A stretch of 64,000 bases of DNA, taken from positions 24,001-88,000 of the forward strand of contig JAGBFA010000006.1 of assembly GCA_017936685.1 (NCBI GenBank). Direction: 5' to 3'. The position numbers and the translations under genes are program-made. The stretch is from Alistipes sp. (GTDB taxonomy: Bacteria > Bacteroidota > Bacteroidia > Bacteroidales > Rikenellaceae). The notes beneath the pieces were generated by a model. It did not search any database. It was not told the DNA's origin and saw only the letters and a list, made by a program, of their open reading frames with translations. This document shows positions 27,222 through 36,119 of this stretch, piece by piece; the first letter of the stretch is position 1; every line of letters begins with the position of its first letter.

Positions 27222-27914
27222 ATGAAAAAGATCGTGGTATTCACCGGCGCAGGCGTAAGTGCCGACAGCGGGCTGGCCACATTTCGCGATGCCGACGGAC
27301 TGTGGGCCAACTACCGCATAGAGGAGGTGTGCACGCCCGAAGCCCTCGCGCGCAACCGCGCCACCGTCATCGAGTTTTACAACATGCGCCGCCGCGAGAT
27401 GCTCGACAAGCAGCCCAATGCCGGACATCGCGCCATAGCCGAGTTGGAACGTTACTTCGACGTGGAGGTCATCACGCAGAACGTCGACAACATGCACGAG
27501 CGCGCCGGATCGTCGCACGTATTACACCTGCACGGCGAGCTGACGAAGCTGCGTTCGTCGGCCGACCCCGGTCTGATCTACCCTATCGAGGGCTGGCAGC
27601 AGCCGTTAGACGCACGCGCAGAGGACGGTTCGCTGCTCAGGCCGCACATCGTGTTCTTCGGAGAGTCGGTGCCCATGTTCGACCGCGCCGCGCGGATAGC
27701 AGCCACGGCCGACATAATGATCGTCGTCGGCACCTCATTGGCCGTCTACCCTGCCGCCTCGCTCGTGGGCTACGTCCGCCGCGACATACCTATATATTTA
27801 GTCGACCCCGGGCAGCCCTCGACGCAGATGATCCGCAATCCGCTGACGCATATCAAGGCGCGCGCCGCGGAGGGCATGCCGCAACTCTTGGAACAGCTGC
27901 GCAATGAGGCTTGA
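27222..27914 (+). CDS. cobB: NAD-dependent protein deacylase (sirtuin)
   Basis: 230 residues from MKKIVVFTGAGVSADSGLATFR; the open frame runs upstream through repeats that are not coding. NAD-binding motifs are GAGVSADSG, TQNVDNMHERAG and GTSLAVYPAASL. The catalytic His is in LHLHG. The motif FYNMRR contains the Tyr-x-x-Arg pair that in SIRT5 and CobB binds succinyl or malonyl groups. The four zinc cysteines of most sirtuins are not present after LHGEL. It overlaps the next gene by 11 bp. Confidence 0.92.
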   Translation: MKKIVVFTGAGVSADSGLATFRDADGLWANYRIEEVCTPEALARNRATVIEFYNMRRREMLDKQPNAGHRAIAELERYFDVEVITQNVDNMHERAGSSHVLHLHGELTKLRSSADPGLIYPIEGWQQPLDARAEDGSLLRPHIVFFGESVPMFDRAARIAATADIMIVVGTSLAVYPAASLVGYVRRDIPIYLVDPGQPSTQMIRNPLTHIKARAAEGMPQLLEQLRNEA

Positions 27915-28425
27915 CACGCGATGGTGCCGCCATGCCGACAGGCTGCGGCGATACTGCATCGACAACGGCTACAACAGCCGCATTGCCATCATGATAGACT
28001 ACGGCCGGCACTCCGGGCACAGGCGTTTCGTCGTATGGGATTTCGATGCCGGCAAGCCCCTGTGCCGCTACCCCGTCAGCCACGGCAGCGGCAGCGACCG
28101 GCCGCACCGCCCCTCGGCATACGCCCGCTTCTCGAATGTCGACGGCAGCCACCTGTCATCGCTCGGGCATGCACTCGTGGCCGAACGCTACACCGGCCGC
28201 TACGGCACAGCCTACCGGCTCGACGGACTCGACGATACGAACAGCAACCTGCGCAGCCGCTGTATCGTCCTGCACGGCTGGCCGCACACCGCGTCGCACC
28301 CCGTATGGCCGTTTCCCACCACCGGCAGCTGGGGCTGCCCCGTACTCTCCCGAAGAGCCATGCGACACGTCGACACCATACTGCAAAACGCGAACAATGT
28401 GATACTGTTCGCGTTTGCAGAGTAA
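27904..28425 (+). CDS. Murein L,D-transpeptidase catalytic domain protein (YkuD_2-like)
   Basis: 173 residues. The active-site arrangement of the YkuD_2 family is visible: His124 in VLHGWPHTA and Cys145 in TTGSWGCPVLSR, with an upstream segment YPVSHGSGSDRPHRPSAYARFSN typical of the family. Such enzymes cross-link or modify peptidoglycan outside the cytoplasm, but no signal peptide is visible here. It overlaps cobB by 11 bp and is probably co-transcribed with it. Confidence 0.75.
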   Translation: MRLDTRWCRHADRLRRYCIDNGYNSRIAIMIDYGRHSGHRRFVVWDFDAGKPLCRYPVSHGSGSDRPHRPSAYARFSNVDGSHLSSLGHALVAERYTGRYGTAYRLDGLDDTNSNLRSRCIVLHGWPHTASHPVWPFPTTGSWGCPVLSRRAMRHVDTILQNANNVILFAFAE

Positions 28426-28547
28426 CATCTATCAACTACCCATCAATGGCGGTTGAACCAATTCGCCGCAGAGAAAAACAAATATGCCAACGCAAGTACG
28501 GCAACACAGCCGCACAACCATGAAATGATAACAAAGCCGTCCATAAA

Positions 28548-28745
28548 TTAAAAGTTATTTAAATCCATAAGAATATCACTCTCCAAGTCGGTTGCACCAG
28601 AATAAGACTCAGCGTCTCCATACTGCGGCAGATCGACACCGTAAGCCGGAGACGGCTTCTCATCGGGCAAAATTTCCGGAATATCATAATCCGCCAGATC
28701 GATCTCGTCGACCGACAGAATCTCCTGTGCCAGGTCATCAAACTC
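28548..28745 (-). pseudogene. In-frame 3' remnant of the lipoprotein gene beyond an amber codon
   Basis: After the TAG at 28746-28748 the same frame stays open for 65 codons to TAA at 28548-28550. The predicted segment begins EFDDLAQEILSVDEIDL and ends DILMDLNNF; it is acidic and uses ordinary codons for this genome. A CAG to TAG change would join it to the upstream gene. It is either a genuine nonsense mutation, a sequencing error or a read-through extension. Confidence 0.5.
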
Positions 28746-29423
28746 CTACATTATATCATCAGCACTCACACTATACGAAGACCTCAACGACCGTAATCGA
28801 TTCTGCAAAGACCCGCCATGCAACGGTGGAGCAGGCGGCAATCCGTTCGATCCGGAGTATTTGGAATCCACTCCGAATTTATAATAGGTACTGTCGACAA
28901 TATCGTCGATCAATCGCTGATATCGCTTGAAATTAACATCTTTCATATCGTCGAGATCGAACGCACATATCACCGATTCAAAATCTTTATCGGCAACCAA
29001 TAAATCTTCGACAAATCCGACACGACCGGCATTGTTTTTAGCCCGACATCTGTGATATATGTTCCAGCCGCAGAACTCCTTTTCAGGCAGTTCTCCGGCA
29101 CGGGTTCGGATTATTCCGACAAGTTCTTCGACCTCTTTTTCGATCTTACCTCGTCTGGAATCAAACAGCAAATAAAATTCGTTATCGTCTTCTATCTCGA
29201 TAATGCGCTCGGCCGCTTCAAGAATACGAGCATCGTTATACACTGAGACAAACGCACTATCCACGCGTGTCACAACAGCCTCGTAGCTATCTGGAATATA
29301 CAACGTTTGCTTTACAACGGACTCGGCAAACCGCTCGGCGCGCTCCTGCAACGAAAGCTCCTTATCATTAGTACATGCAGTGAATGACAAGATCGCTGCA
29401 CATAACAAAAATCTGTTTTTCAT
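28746..29423 (-). CDS. Putative lipoprotein of unknown function, probably truncated by amber codon
   Basis: 225 residues from MKNRFLLCAAILSFTACTND, with lipobox FTAC (Cys at residue 17). The mature part is helical and charged, with no family I recognise. The ATG at 29423 is preferred over one 36 bp upstream because it gives the canonical lipoprotein signal. The frame continues beyond the TAG stop for another 65 codons, so the intact protein may have been about 290 residues. It follows an exported hypothetical gene by 13 bp. Confidence 0.65.
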   Translation of the reverse strand: MKNRFLLCAAILSFTACTNDKELSLQERAERFAESVVKQTLYIPDSYEAVVTRVDSAFVSVYNDARILEAAERIIEIEDDNEFYLLFDSRRGKIEKEVEELVGIIRTRAGELPEKEFCGWNIYHRCRAKNNAGRVGFVEDLLVADKDFESVICAFDLDDMKDVNFKRYQRLIDDIVDSTYYKFGVDSKYSGSNGLPPAPPLHGGSLQNRLRSLRSSYSVSADDIM

Positions 29424-29436
29424 AGTAGAAATGGTA

Positions 29437-30015
29437 TTATATTTCATCGAGATCCGCACTGCGAACCACAGCCTTATTGGTATCGTCGGTATAGGTTATC
29501 ACGATAACACCGCTACGATAAGATTTTCCTTTTACAATCCTCATATCAATAGAACCATGTTGCAATTTCCAATAAGCATTGTAATTGCAACTATCATTGA
29601 AAATTGCATTCATGGCCATATCCGCATGATTTTTTACAAGATAATCATAATTCCCCAAAAACTCTTTGACTATTTTTGTCGGCCGTCCGTATTTCTCCGT
29701 ATAGAGATCGACATAACCGTCGAACGACGAACGCAAAGTGCTCCAAGTATTGACATCTCCAAATGCTATGGCCACACGCCATATCATACCGTTATCGGCA
29801 CCGACAAGAACCACGGTACAATCGCTGCGCATGAACTTGCCCCGATAGGCATTCTGCGCCACTTTGGAAAATCCCTCGGCGACAAGTTTACAGCCGAAAC
29901 TATCGACACTGCCCTCGATCGGTATTCCCTTGAATTTAAGGTGTTCGGTCTCTTGTGCATGCAGCGTGCCAGCCATGCAGACGACCAATGCCGCAAACAA
30001 TAACAGTCTCTTCAT
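29437..30015 (-). CDS. Exported protein of unknown function
   Basis: 192 residues from MKRLLLFAALVVCMAGTLHAQ, a clear signal peptide. The mature protein has the segment FKGIPIEGSVDSFGCKLVAEGF and later YTEKYGRPTKIVKEF and TYTDDTNKAVV, a pattern seen in small periplasmic Bacteroidales proteins of unknown role. No catalytic motif is evident. It lies 13 bp upstream of the lipoprotein gene, so they probably form a two-gene operon. Confidence 0.65.
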   Translation of the reverse strand: MKRLLLFAALVVCMAGTLHAQETEHLKFKGIPIEGSVDSFGCKLVAEGFSKVAQNAYRGKFMRSDCTVVLVGADNGMIWRVAIAFGDVNTWSTLRSSFDGYVDLYTEKYGRPTKIVKEFLGNYDYLVKNHADMAMNAIFNDSCNYNAYWKLQHGSIDMRIVKGKSYRSGVIVITYTDDTNKAVVRSADLDEI

Positions 30016-30418
30016 AATAGTAGAATTTGGTGTTGCCGACACCTTGCAACGATTCAATAAAAACAGAAAGCGTGGTGCCGCACGCCTGTATCAGTAATCG
30101 GGTTCCGGAATGACCCCATGGGATAAAACAGGCAACAGCCCACGCCTATCCCACATGAGGATACGACGCGGTAGCAGTCAGCCAGTCTCTCCCATTGAAT
30201 TTTCCGGATTCGATTACGAGAACAAGCTACACTCTCCGTGTTTGATAATATGTCTGATACAAAATTACGACAAATTCTCCGAATACGAAACATATTCGAA
30301 GAATTAAAGATACCCGAACTTCGATTTTCTTATGTCCGGCAGGATATGTCACTCCCAAAGATAGCATTGCCCGACCATCTGTCTGTCACTTCGATGGAGG
30401 GTATTACCCAACGCCCGT

Positions 30419-30532
30419 CTGTCACTCCGAGGAGCCGCAGGCGACGTGGGAGTCTCGCCGTCGGGAGTGTAGTTCGCCGCCAAAAAAAGAGATTCTCACG
30501 TCGCGATTTACAATCGCTCCTCAGAATGACAG
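30419..30532. repeat. R2 dispersed repeat
   Basis: Left arm CTGTCACTCCGAGGAG with mini-hairpin GCC-GCA-GGC, right arm with GCGATT/AATCGC-type hairpin then CTCCTCAGAATGACAG. An extra arm with AGATTCTTCGC...GCTCAGAATGACA lies at about 30600-30643. Confidence 0.65.
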
Positions 30533-30656
30533 GGTGGAAATAGTCGCGCACAAATTTCTCGCTTAAGCTCGAAATGACAAGACGAGCGGTTTTATCTTTC
30601 ACAACCAGATTCTTCGCTATGTTACTCTTCGCTCAGAATGACAAGACCAGCAAATT

Positions 30657-30788
30657 GTCACTCCGAGGGAACGAAGTGACCGTGGGAGTCTCGCCGTCGG
30701 GAGTGCCGTTGGCAGTCGGAAAGTGCGGCTGTCGTATGCGAAAGAGAGATTCTCACGTCGCAGTCATTCGACCGCTCCTCAGAATGAC
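30657..30788. repeat. R2 dispersed repeat
   Basis: Left arm GTCACTCCGAGGGAACGAAG, right arm GAGATTCTCACGTCGCAGTC ... GACCGCTCCTCAGAATGAC. The stem bases differ from the neighbouring copy at 30419. Confidence 0.6.
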
Positions 30789-31316
30789 TCGACAGCGGCC
30801 ATGCCACGCACAGATTTCCAGCCGAGGCTCGGCGGCTGCATCTCTTCGAAGAGTCCTCGAAAAAGCCCCAAAAGCAACCGTTACAGATCTGAAAAAGCCC
30901 TATTTCAACAGCCATAATTTCCACTTCATTCCACTTTTTACAAAGGGATACCGACAAAATCGATATTGAATATCAGCATATTAAATATTAATAAAATTTT
31001 TTAAATCCACTTTTAGCAAAAGTCATTTTCCTGAGCCGCGCATAAGATTTGCAATTATCCACTTTTTCACCCTCAACATGGCCATACCGCAACTGATTAT
31101 CAATGATATGATACATAAAAAGCCTATATTTATCCAAAACTTACCGTAAAAACTCTTGTCCAATACTTATTAATTAATTAATTTTGACATATCGAAAACC
31201 ACAAAACATTTATTAAACAAAAACCGACAAATAAAACTACTTGAACAGCGGCACGACAGCCGCCAACAATTCGAAACAACTTTTTACCTAAACATTAATT
31301 ATCTAACAACAAGCCT
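30789..31316 (+). other. Long noncoding region upstream of the polysaccharide locus
   Basis: No gene is visible. The sequence turns AT-rich from about 30900. A weak -7-like box TATATTTA is at 31125-31132, and TTAATTAATTAATT lies near 31170. A long untranslated leader before susC is likely. No hybrid two-component sensor, ECF sigma/anti-sigma pair or other regulator of the locus is in the window. Confidence 0.4.
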
Positions 31317-34300
31317 ATGAAAAACTTGACTTTCAAAATCGTTATGATCTTCGCGATTATGGCGATGGCGGGCAGTGTCTCGGCACAAACCCGACAAGTG
31401 ACAGGTACCGTCAAGGACACGGCAGGCATACCGGTCATCGGTGCGGCTGTTGCAGTCGAGGGTACCTCGCTCGGTACATCGAGCAACATCGACGGCTCTT
31501 TCTCCATCAACGTACCGTCGGACAATGCGACGCTGATCGTATCGTTCCTCGGCTACCAGACGCAGCGCGTCGCAGTTGGGGGGGGGAAGACCGTTTATGA
31601 CATTGTCTTGCAGGAGGACACCAAGAACATCGACGAGATCGTCGTGGTCGGTTACGGTGTTCAGAAGAAGAGCGTCGTGACGGCCTCGATTTCGAGTATC
31701 ACGGCCGAGAACCTGAAAACGCAGTCGAACACCCGTATCGACAACGTGTTGCAGGGTATGACCTCGGGTGTCACGATCACCCAGTCGTCGGGTGCTCCCG
31801 ACGCATCGTCGCAGGTACGTATCCGCGGTGTGGGTTCTATCAACGGCTCGAACCCGCTCTACATCGTCGACGGTCTGGCCATATCGGGCGGTATCGACTA
31901 CCTCAACCCCAATGACATCGAGCGTATAGAGGTGTTGAAGGACGCAGCTTCGGGTGCCGTTTACGGTGCACGTGCAGCCAACGGCGTTATCCTCGTCACC
32001 ACCAAGCGCGGCGAGAAGGGTTCGGCTCGCGTCAACTACGACTTCTCTTACGGCTGGCAGAACCCGTGGCGCAAGCCTCAGGTGCTGAACGCCACCGAGT
32101 ATGCCATCATGATGAACGAGGGCTACATCAACAGCGGCCAGCGTCCCAAGTACGACAATCCGTATGAGTTCGGCGAGGGTACGGACTGGGTAAGTGCCAT
32201 ATTCAACGACAACGCCCCCGTCATGAAGCACGACCTTACCATCAGCGGTGCCACCGACATGGTAAACTACTCGCTTTCGGCCGGCTATCTGTCGCGCGAG
32301 GGTACTATCGGCGGTAACTTCGACCGTTCGAACTACGAGCGTATCACCGTGCGCGCTAATATAGGTGTGACCATCTTCGACAAGTCGAAGGAGCGCGACT
32401 GGCTCAACAAGCTGACCGTGCAGACCTCGAACTCTTACGCCCGTATCCTTTCGACCGGCATCTCGACCAACTCGGAGTACGGTTCGCCGCTGGGTTCGGC
32501 CATAGGCATGTCGCCGTTGGAGACTATATTCGCCGATGCCGAGACCGAGGAGTCTTACAAGACGCTCTATCCCGATGGCTACGCGCATATCATACGCGAC
32601 AAGAACGGACGTCCCTACACCGTTGTCGACGGTTCGGTCTACAACGAGCAGACCAACCCGCTGGCATCGCTCGAAATGCCCGGCACCAAGTACAATACCG
32701 ACAAGTTCGTGTCGAACTTCGTGGGCGAGTTGCAGATCTTCGACGGATTGAAGTTCCGTTCGTCGGTGGGTATCGACCTCGCATTCTGGGGCAACCACGG
32801 ATACTCGCAGCAGTACTTCCTCTCGTCTAAGAACTACGCTTACGACACCGTTACCGAGAACGAGTCATACGACAAGGACGGCAACGTGACCGTTACGTCC
32901 AAGCCCAACTACGCAACGTCGGCTTCGCAGGAGATGAACCGTTCGCTGCTGTGGCAGGTCGAGAACGTCCTCTCTTACGAAAAGACTTTCGGCAAGCACT
33001 CGATTGCCATACTGCTCGGCCAGTCGGCCATATCGTCGTCATCGGCCAATGTCGGTGCTTCGGCCAAAGGCTTGAAGTTCCCCTACGACACATGGAAGAT
33101 ATCGGTCAACAATACTCTGGGATTGCAGCAGGACGGCAACCGCAACGGCTGGGGCAGCTGGAACTCGATCCCGTATCGTTTAGCCTCATACTTCGGCCGT
33201 ATATCTTACAACTTCGACGAGCGTTACATGCTCGAAGCTACGTTCCGCCGCGACGGTTCGAGCCGCTTCGGCGACAACAACAAATGGGGTAACTTCCCCT
33301 CTGTCAGCCTCGGTTGGAACATCAAGAACGAGTCGTTCCTGAGCAACGTCGACTGGTTGTCGACTCTCAAACTCCGCGCATCGTGGGGTCTTAACGGTAA
33401 CGACGCCATCGGCGATTTCCGTTATGCCGTATATATGAACTCGGGCAACAACTACGTACTCGGCTCGGGTGCCAACGCCAGCGAGACGATCCAGACAGGT
33501 ACGAAGCCTTCGGGTCTGGCCAATCCCGATATCAAGTGGGAGGAGTCACGCCAAATTAATATAGGTATCGACTTCGCAGTTCTCAACAACCGTCTGACCT
33601 TCACGGCCGACTGGTATAACAAGAAGACGCGCGACATGCTCTTCGACATGCCCGTACCGAGCTATGCCGGCGACTCTGCCCCCATCGGCAATGTCTGCGA
33701 CATGGTCAACAAGGGTGTCGAGTTCGAGATCGGCTGGCGCGACAAGGCCGGCAACTTCAACTACCACATATCGGCCAATGCCACCTATAACAAGAACGAA
33801 CTTACCTACTTAGGCGACGACTCGGCCGCACTCTACGCTTCGAGCCACAAGATCGGTCAGCTCTCGCGCGGTGTGGTAGGTCTGCCGTTCCCCTACTTCT
33901 ACGGTTACAAGACCGACGGCATCTTCCAGAACATGGACGAGGTCAATGCACACGTAAACGCCAACGGCGAGCTGTTGCAGCCCAACGCCGCACCGGGTGA
34001 TGTCCGCTTCGTCGACATCGACAACAGCGGTGCCATCGACGACGACGACCGCACCATGATCGGCAAGGGTATGCCCGACTGGACGTTCGGTCTGAACTTC
34101 GGTTTCGAGTGGAAGGGTCTCGACTTCAACATTCTGTTGCAGGGTCAGGCAGGCTGCGAGGTGTTCAACGTAACGCGTCGTACCGACCTCTACTACATCA
34201 ACCTTCCCAAGACGATTCTCAATCGCTGGACGGGCGAGGGTTCTACCAACAAATATCCCCGCTTCACGTTCGACTCGGCCAACCAGAACTACCGTGTATC

Positions 34301-34568
34301 GGATCTGTGGCTCGAAGACGGTTCGTTCCTGCGTGCACGTAACGTACAGTTAGGCTACACGCTTCCGCAGGAGTGGACCAAGAAGGCCGGCATCTCGCGC
34401 CTGAGAATATTCGTACAGGCCGAAAACCTCTTCACGCTCACCAAATATACGGGTTGCGACCCCGAGGTTACGGGCGGTAACTCGGGTTACGGCACCGAGG
34501 TCGGCGTCGATCGCGGCGTATATCCGCAGTCACGCACCTTCTCGGTCGGTGTAAACCTCACGTTCTAA
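31317..34568 (+). CDS. SusC/RagA family TonB-linked outer-membrane transporter
   Basis: 1083 residues. The signal peptide ends at GSVSA; then come a carboxypeptidase-regulatory-like domain (VTGTVKDTAGIPVIGAAV), a TonB box/plug region (DEIVVVGYGVQKKS ... AASGAVYGARAANGVILVTTKRG) and a C-terminal beta-barrel ending in FSVGVNLTF. It imports oligosaccharides through the outer membrane with SusD, encoded next. The coding sequence contains a run of nine G (31578-31586) encoding Gly-Gly-Gly near residue 90, a possible slippage site. Neighbouring GH16 and GH3 enzymes point to beta-glucan as the cargo. Confidence 0.96.
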   Translation: MKNLTFKIVMIFAIMAMAGSVSAQTRQVTGTVKDTAGIPVIGAAVAVEGTSLGTSSNIDGSFSINVPSDNATLIVSFLGYQTQRVAVGGGKTVYDIVLQEDTKNIDEIVVVGYGVQKKSVVTASISSITAENLKTQSNTRIDNVLQGMTSGVTITQSSGAPDASSQVRIRGVGSINGSNPLYIVDGLAISGGIDYLNPNDIERIEVLKDAASGAVYGARAANGVILVTTKRGEKGSARVNYDFSYGWQNPWRKPQVLNATEYAIMMNEGYINSGQRPKYDNPYEFGEGTDWVSAIFNDNAPVMKHDLTISGATDMVNYSLSAGYLSREGTIGGNFDRSNYERITVRANIGVTIFDKSKERDWLNKLTVQTSNSYARILSTGISTNSEYGSPLGSAIGMSPLETIFADAETEESYKTLYPDGYAHIIRDKNGRPYTVVDGSVYNEQTNPLASLEMPGTKYNTDKFVSNFVGELQIFDGLKFRSSVGIDLAFWGNHGYSQQYFLSSKNYAYDTVTENESYDKDGNVTVTSKPNYATSASQEMNRSLLWQVENVLSYEKTFGKHSIAILLGQSAISSSSANVGASAKGLKFPYDTWKISVNNTLGLQQDGNRNGWGSWNSIPYRLASYFGRISYNFDERYMLEATFRRDGSSRFGDNNKWGNFPSVSLGWNIKNESFLSNVDWLSTLKLRASWGLNGNDAIGDFRYAVYMNSGNNYVLGSGANASETIQTGTKPSGLANPDIKWEESRQINIGIDFAVLNNRLTFTADWYNKKTRDMLFDMPVPSYAGDSAPIGNVCDMVNKGVEFEIGWRDKAGNFNYHISANATYNKNELTYLGDDSAALYASSHKIGQLSRGVVGLPFPYFYGYKTDGIFQNMDEVNAHVNANGELLQPNAAPGDVRFVDIDNSGAIDDDDRTMIGKGMPDWTFGLNFGFEWKGLDFNILLQGQAGCEVFNVTRRTDLYYINLPKTILNRWTGEGSTNKYPRFTFDSANQNYRVSDLWLEDGSFLRARNVQLGYTLPQEWTKKAGISRLRIFVQAENLFTLTKYTGCDPEVTGGNSGYGTEVGVDRGVYPQSRTFSVGVNLTF

Positions 34569-34589
34569 CCTTAAAACAGAATGATGATT

Positions 34590-36086
34590 ATGAAAAATAT
34601 AATTATAGCACTTAGCTCGGTGGCAGTCATACTGCTTTCGTCGTGCGGTAAGGACTTCATTACCGTAACTCACAACTCTTCGGAGCCGCTGGACGAGTAC
34701 TTCATCAACGAGGAGCGCATGTATCAGGGTCTTATGGCCGCATACGATCCGCTCGAATGGTTCGACTACTTCTACCAGTACAACAATCTCAACCTCGTAT
34801 CCGATATCATGGCCGACGACATCTACTGCGGCGGCTCGAACGAGGGCGACCAGCCGATTCTGGTCAAGACGCACTACTATACGGCAACCTCTATCGACTG
34901 CTGCAACCAGATATGGACTATCGCATATTCGGGTATCAACCGTGCATGCGTGGTATTGGAGTATGTCGACGGCGTGCCGGGCATGAGCGAAGAGACCAAA
35001 AAGCTCTATAAGGCTGAGGCCACCGTTCTGAAAGCCTACTACTACACTATCCTCTGGAAGTTCTGGGGCAACATACCCTACTACGACAAGAACCTCGAAA
35101 CGCCCTATCTGAGCGCACAGATCGGCCACGATCAGGTTTACGAGAACATCGTCAACCGCTTGCAGGAGGCTATCGACATGAACGTGCTGCCGATGAAGGT
35201 CGCAGCCGGTCAGGAGGGACGCGTATCGCTGGCTATGGCCTACATGCTCTATGCCGAGGCCGTAATGTACCAGAACGACGACAGCCGCTACTCGACGGCT
35301 CTGAACTACATGAAGGAGATCATCTCCTCTACTCAGTACTCGCTTGTCGACGACTATGCAAGCATCTGGCTCGAATCGGGCGAGTGGGGCACGGAGTCGA
35401 TCTGGGAGATCAACTACACCTCTGAGGGCGGTGTCCGCTCGTGGGATTCTCCCATCGCCACCGGCGGTACCGTATATCCGATATTGATCGGTATCGCAGG
35501 CTGCTCGACCACCTTCTCTGACGGCTGGGGATTCGGCACCGTGGCAAAGTCGGCTTACGACATGTATGAAGAGGGCGATATCCGTCGCGACGGCGGTATC
35601 CTCTCATGGGACAAGTTCTCGGCCGAGACCGGTGCCACACGCTCGCCGCGCTGGCAGGATACGGGCTACTTCCTGTTGAAGTACATCGCTCGCGTCAACG
35701 GCAACCACGGTTATTTAGGCGATCCCAACATGAACCACGGCAACAACGTGCGCGTATACCGTTACGCCGAGACCCTGCTCAACGCAGCCGAGCTGGCCGT
35801 ATTGTGCGGACAGGACGGTTCGTCGTACTTGCAGCTTGTGCGCGACCGTGCACACTGCACCGAGACCGACACATCGCGCGAGGCAATCATCGAGGAGCGT
35901 CACAAGGAGTTCGTCGGCGAGGGTAAGCGTTACTGGGATCTGGTGCGTAGCGGACAGGCCGCAACCGTACTCCGCGCCGCCAACCACGAGTATCGCCAGA
36001 CCGACTGGTCGGAGTCTAAGAAGTACTGGCCGATACCTCAGTCGGAGTGCGACAAGGATCCCAGCATCGTACAAAACAACTACTAA
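34590..36086 (+). CDS. SusD/RagB family surface glycan-binding lipoprotein
   Basis: 498 residues from MKNIIIALSSVAVILLSSCGKDF, with lipobox LSSC at about residue 19; ATGs at 34581 and 34584 are alternative starts. Family features are the TPR-like helical N-terminal half (AEATVLKAYYYTILWKFWG), the segment RYAETLLNAAELAVLCG and the C-terminal GEGKRYWDLVRSGQA. SusD forms the lid of the SusC transporter. The stop of susC lies 21 bp upstream. Confidence 0.95.
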   Translation: MKNIIIALSSVAVILLSSCGKDFITVTHNSSEPLDEYFINEERMYQGLMAAYDPLEWFDYFYQYNNLNLVSDIMADDIYCGGSNEGDQPILVKTHYYTATSIDCCNQIWTIAYSGINRACVVLEYVDGVPGMSEETKKLYKAEATVLKAYYYTILWKFWGNIPYYDKNLETPYLSAQIGHDQVYENIVNRLQEAIDMNVLPMKVAAGQEGRVSLAMAYMLYAEAVMYQNDDSRYSTALNYMKEIISSTQYSLVDDYASIWLESGEWGTESIWEINYTSEGGVRSWDSPIATGGTVYPILIGIAGCSTTFSDGWGFGTVAKSAYDMYEEGDIRRDGGILSWDKFSAETGATRSPRWQDTGYFLLKYIARVNGNHGYLGDPNMNHGNNVRVYRYAETLLNAAELAVLCGQDGSSYLQLVRDRAHCTETDTSREAIIEERHKEFVGEGKRYWDLVRSGQAATVLRAANHEYRQTDWSESKKYWPIPQSECDKDPSIVQNNY

Positions 36087-36119
36087 CAGAGTGTATCATA
36101 TATCTAAATAAATACGGAT

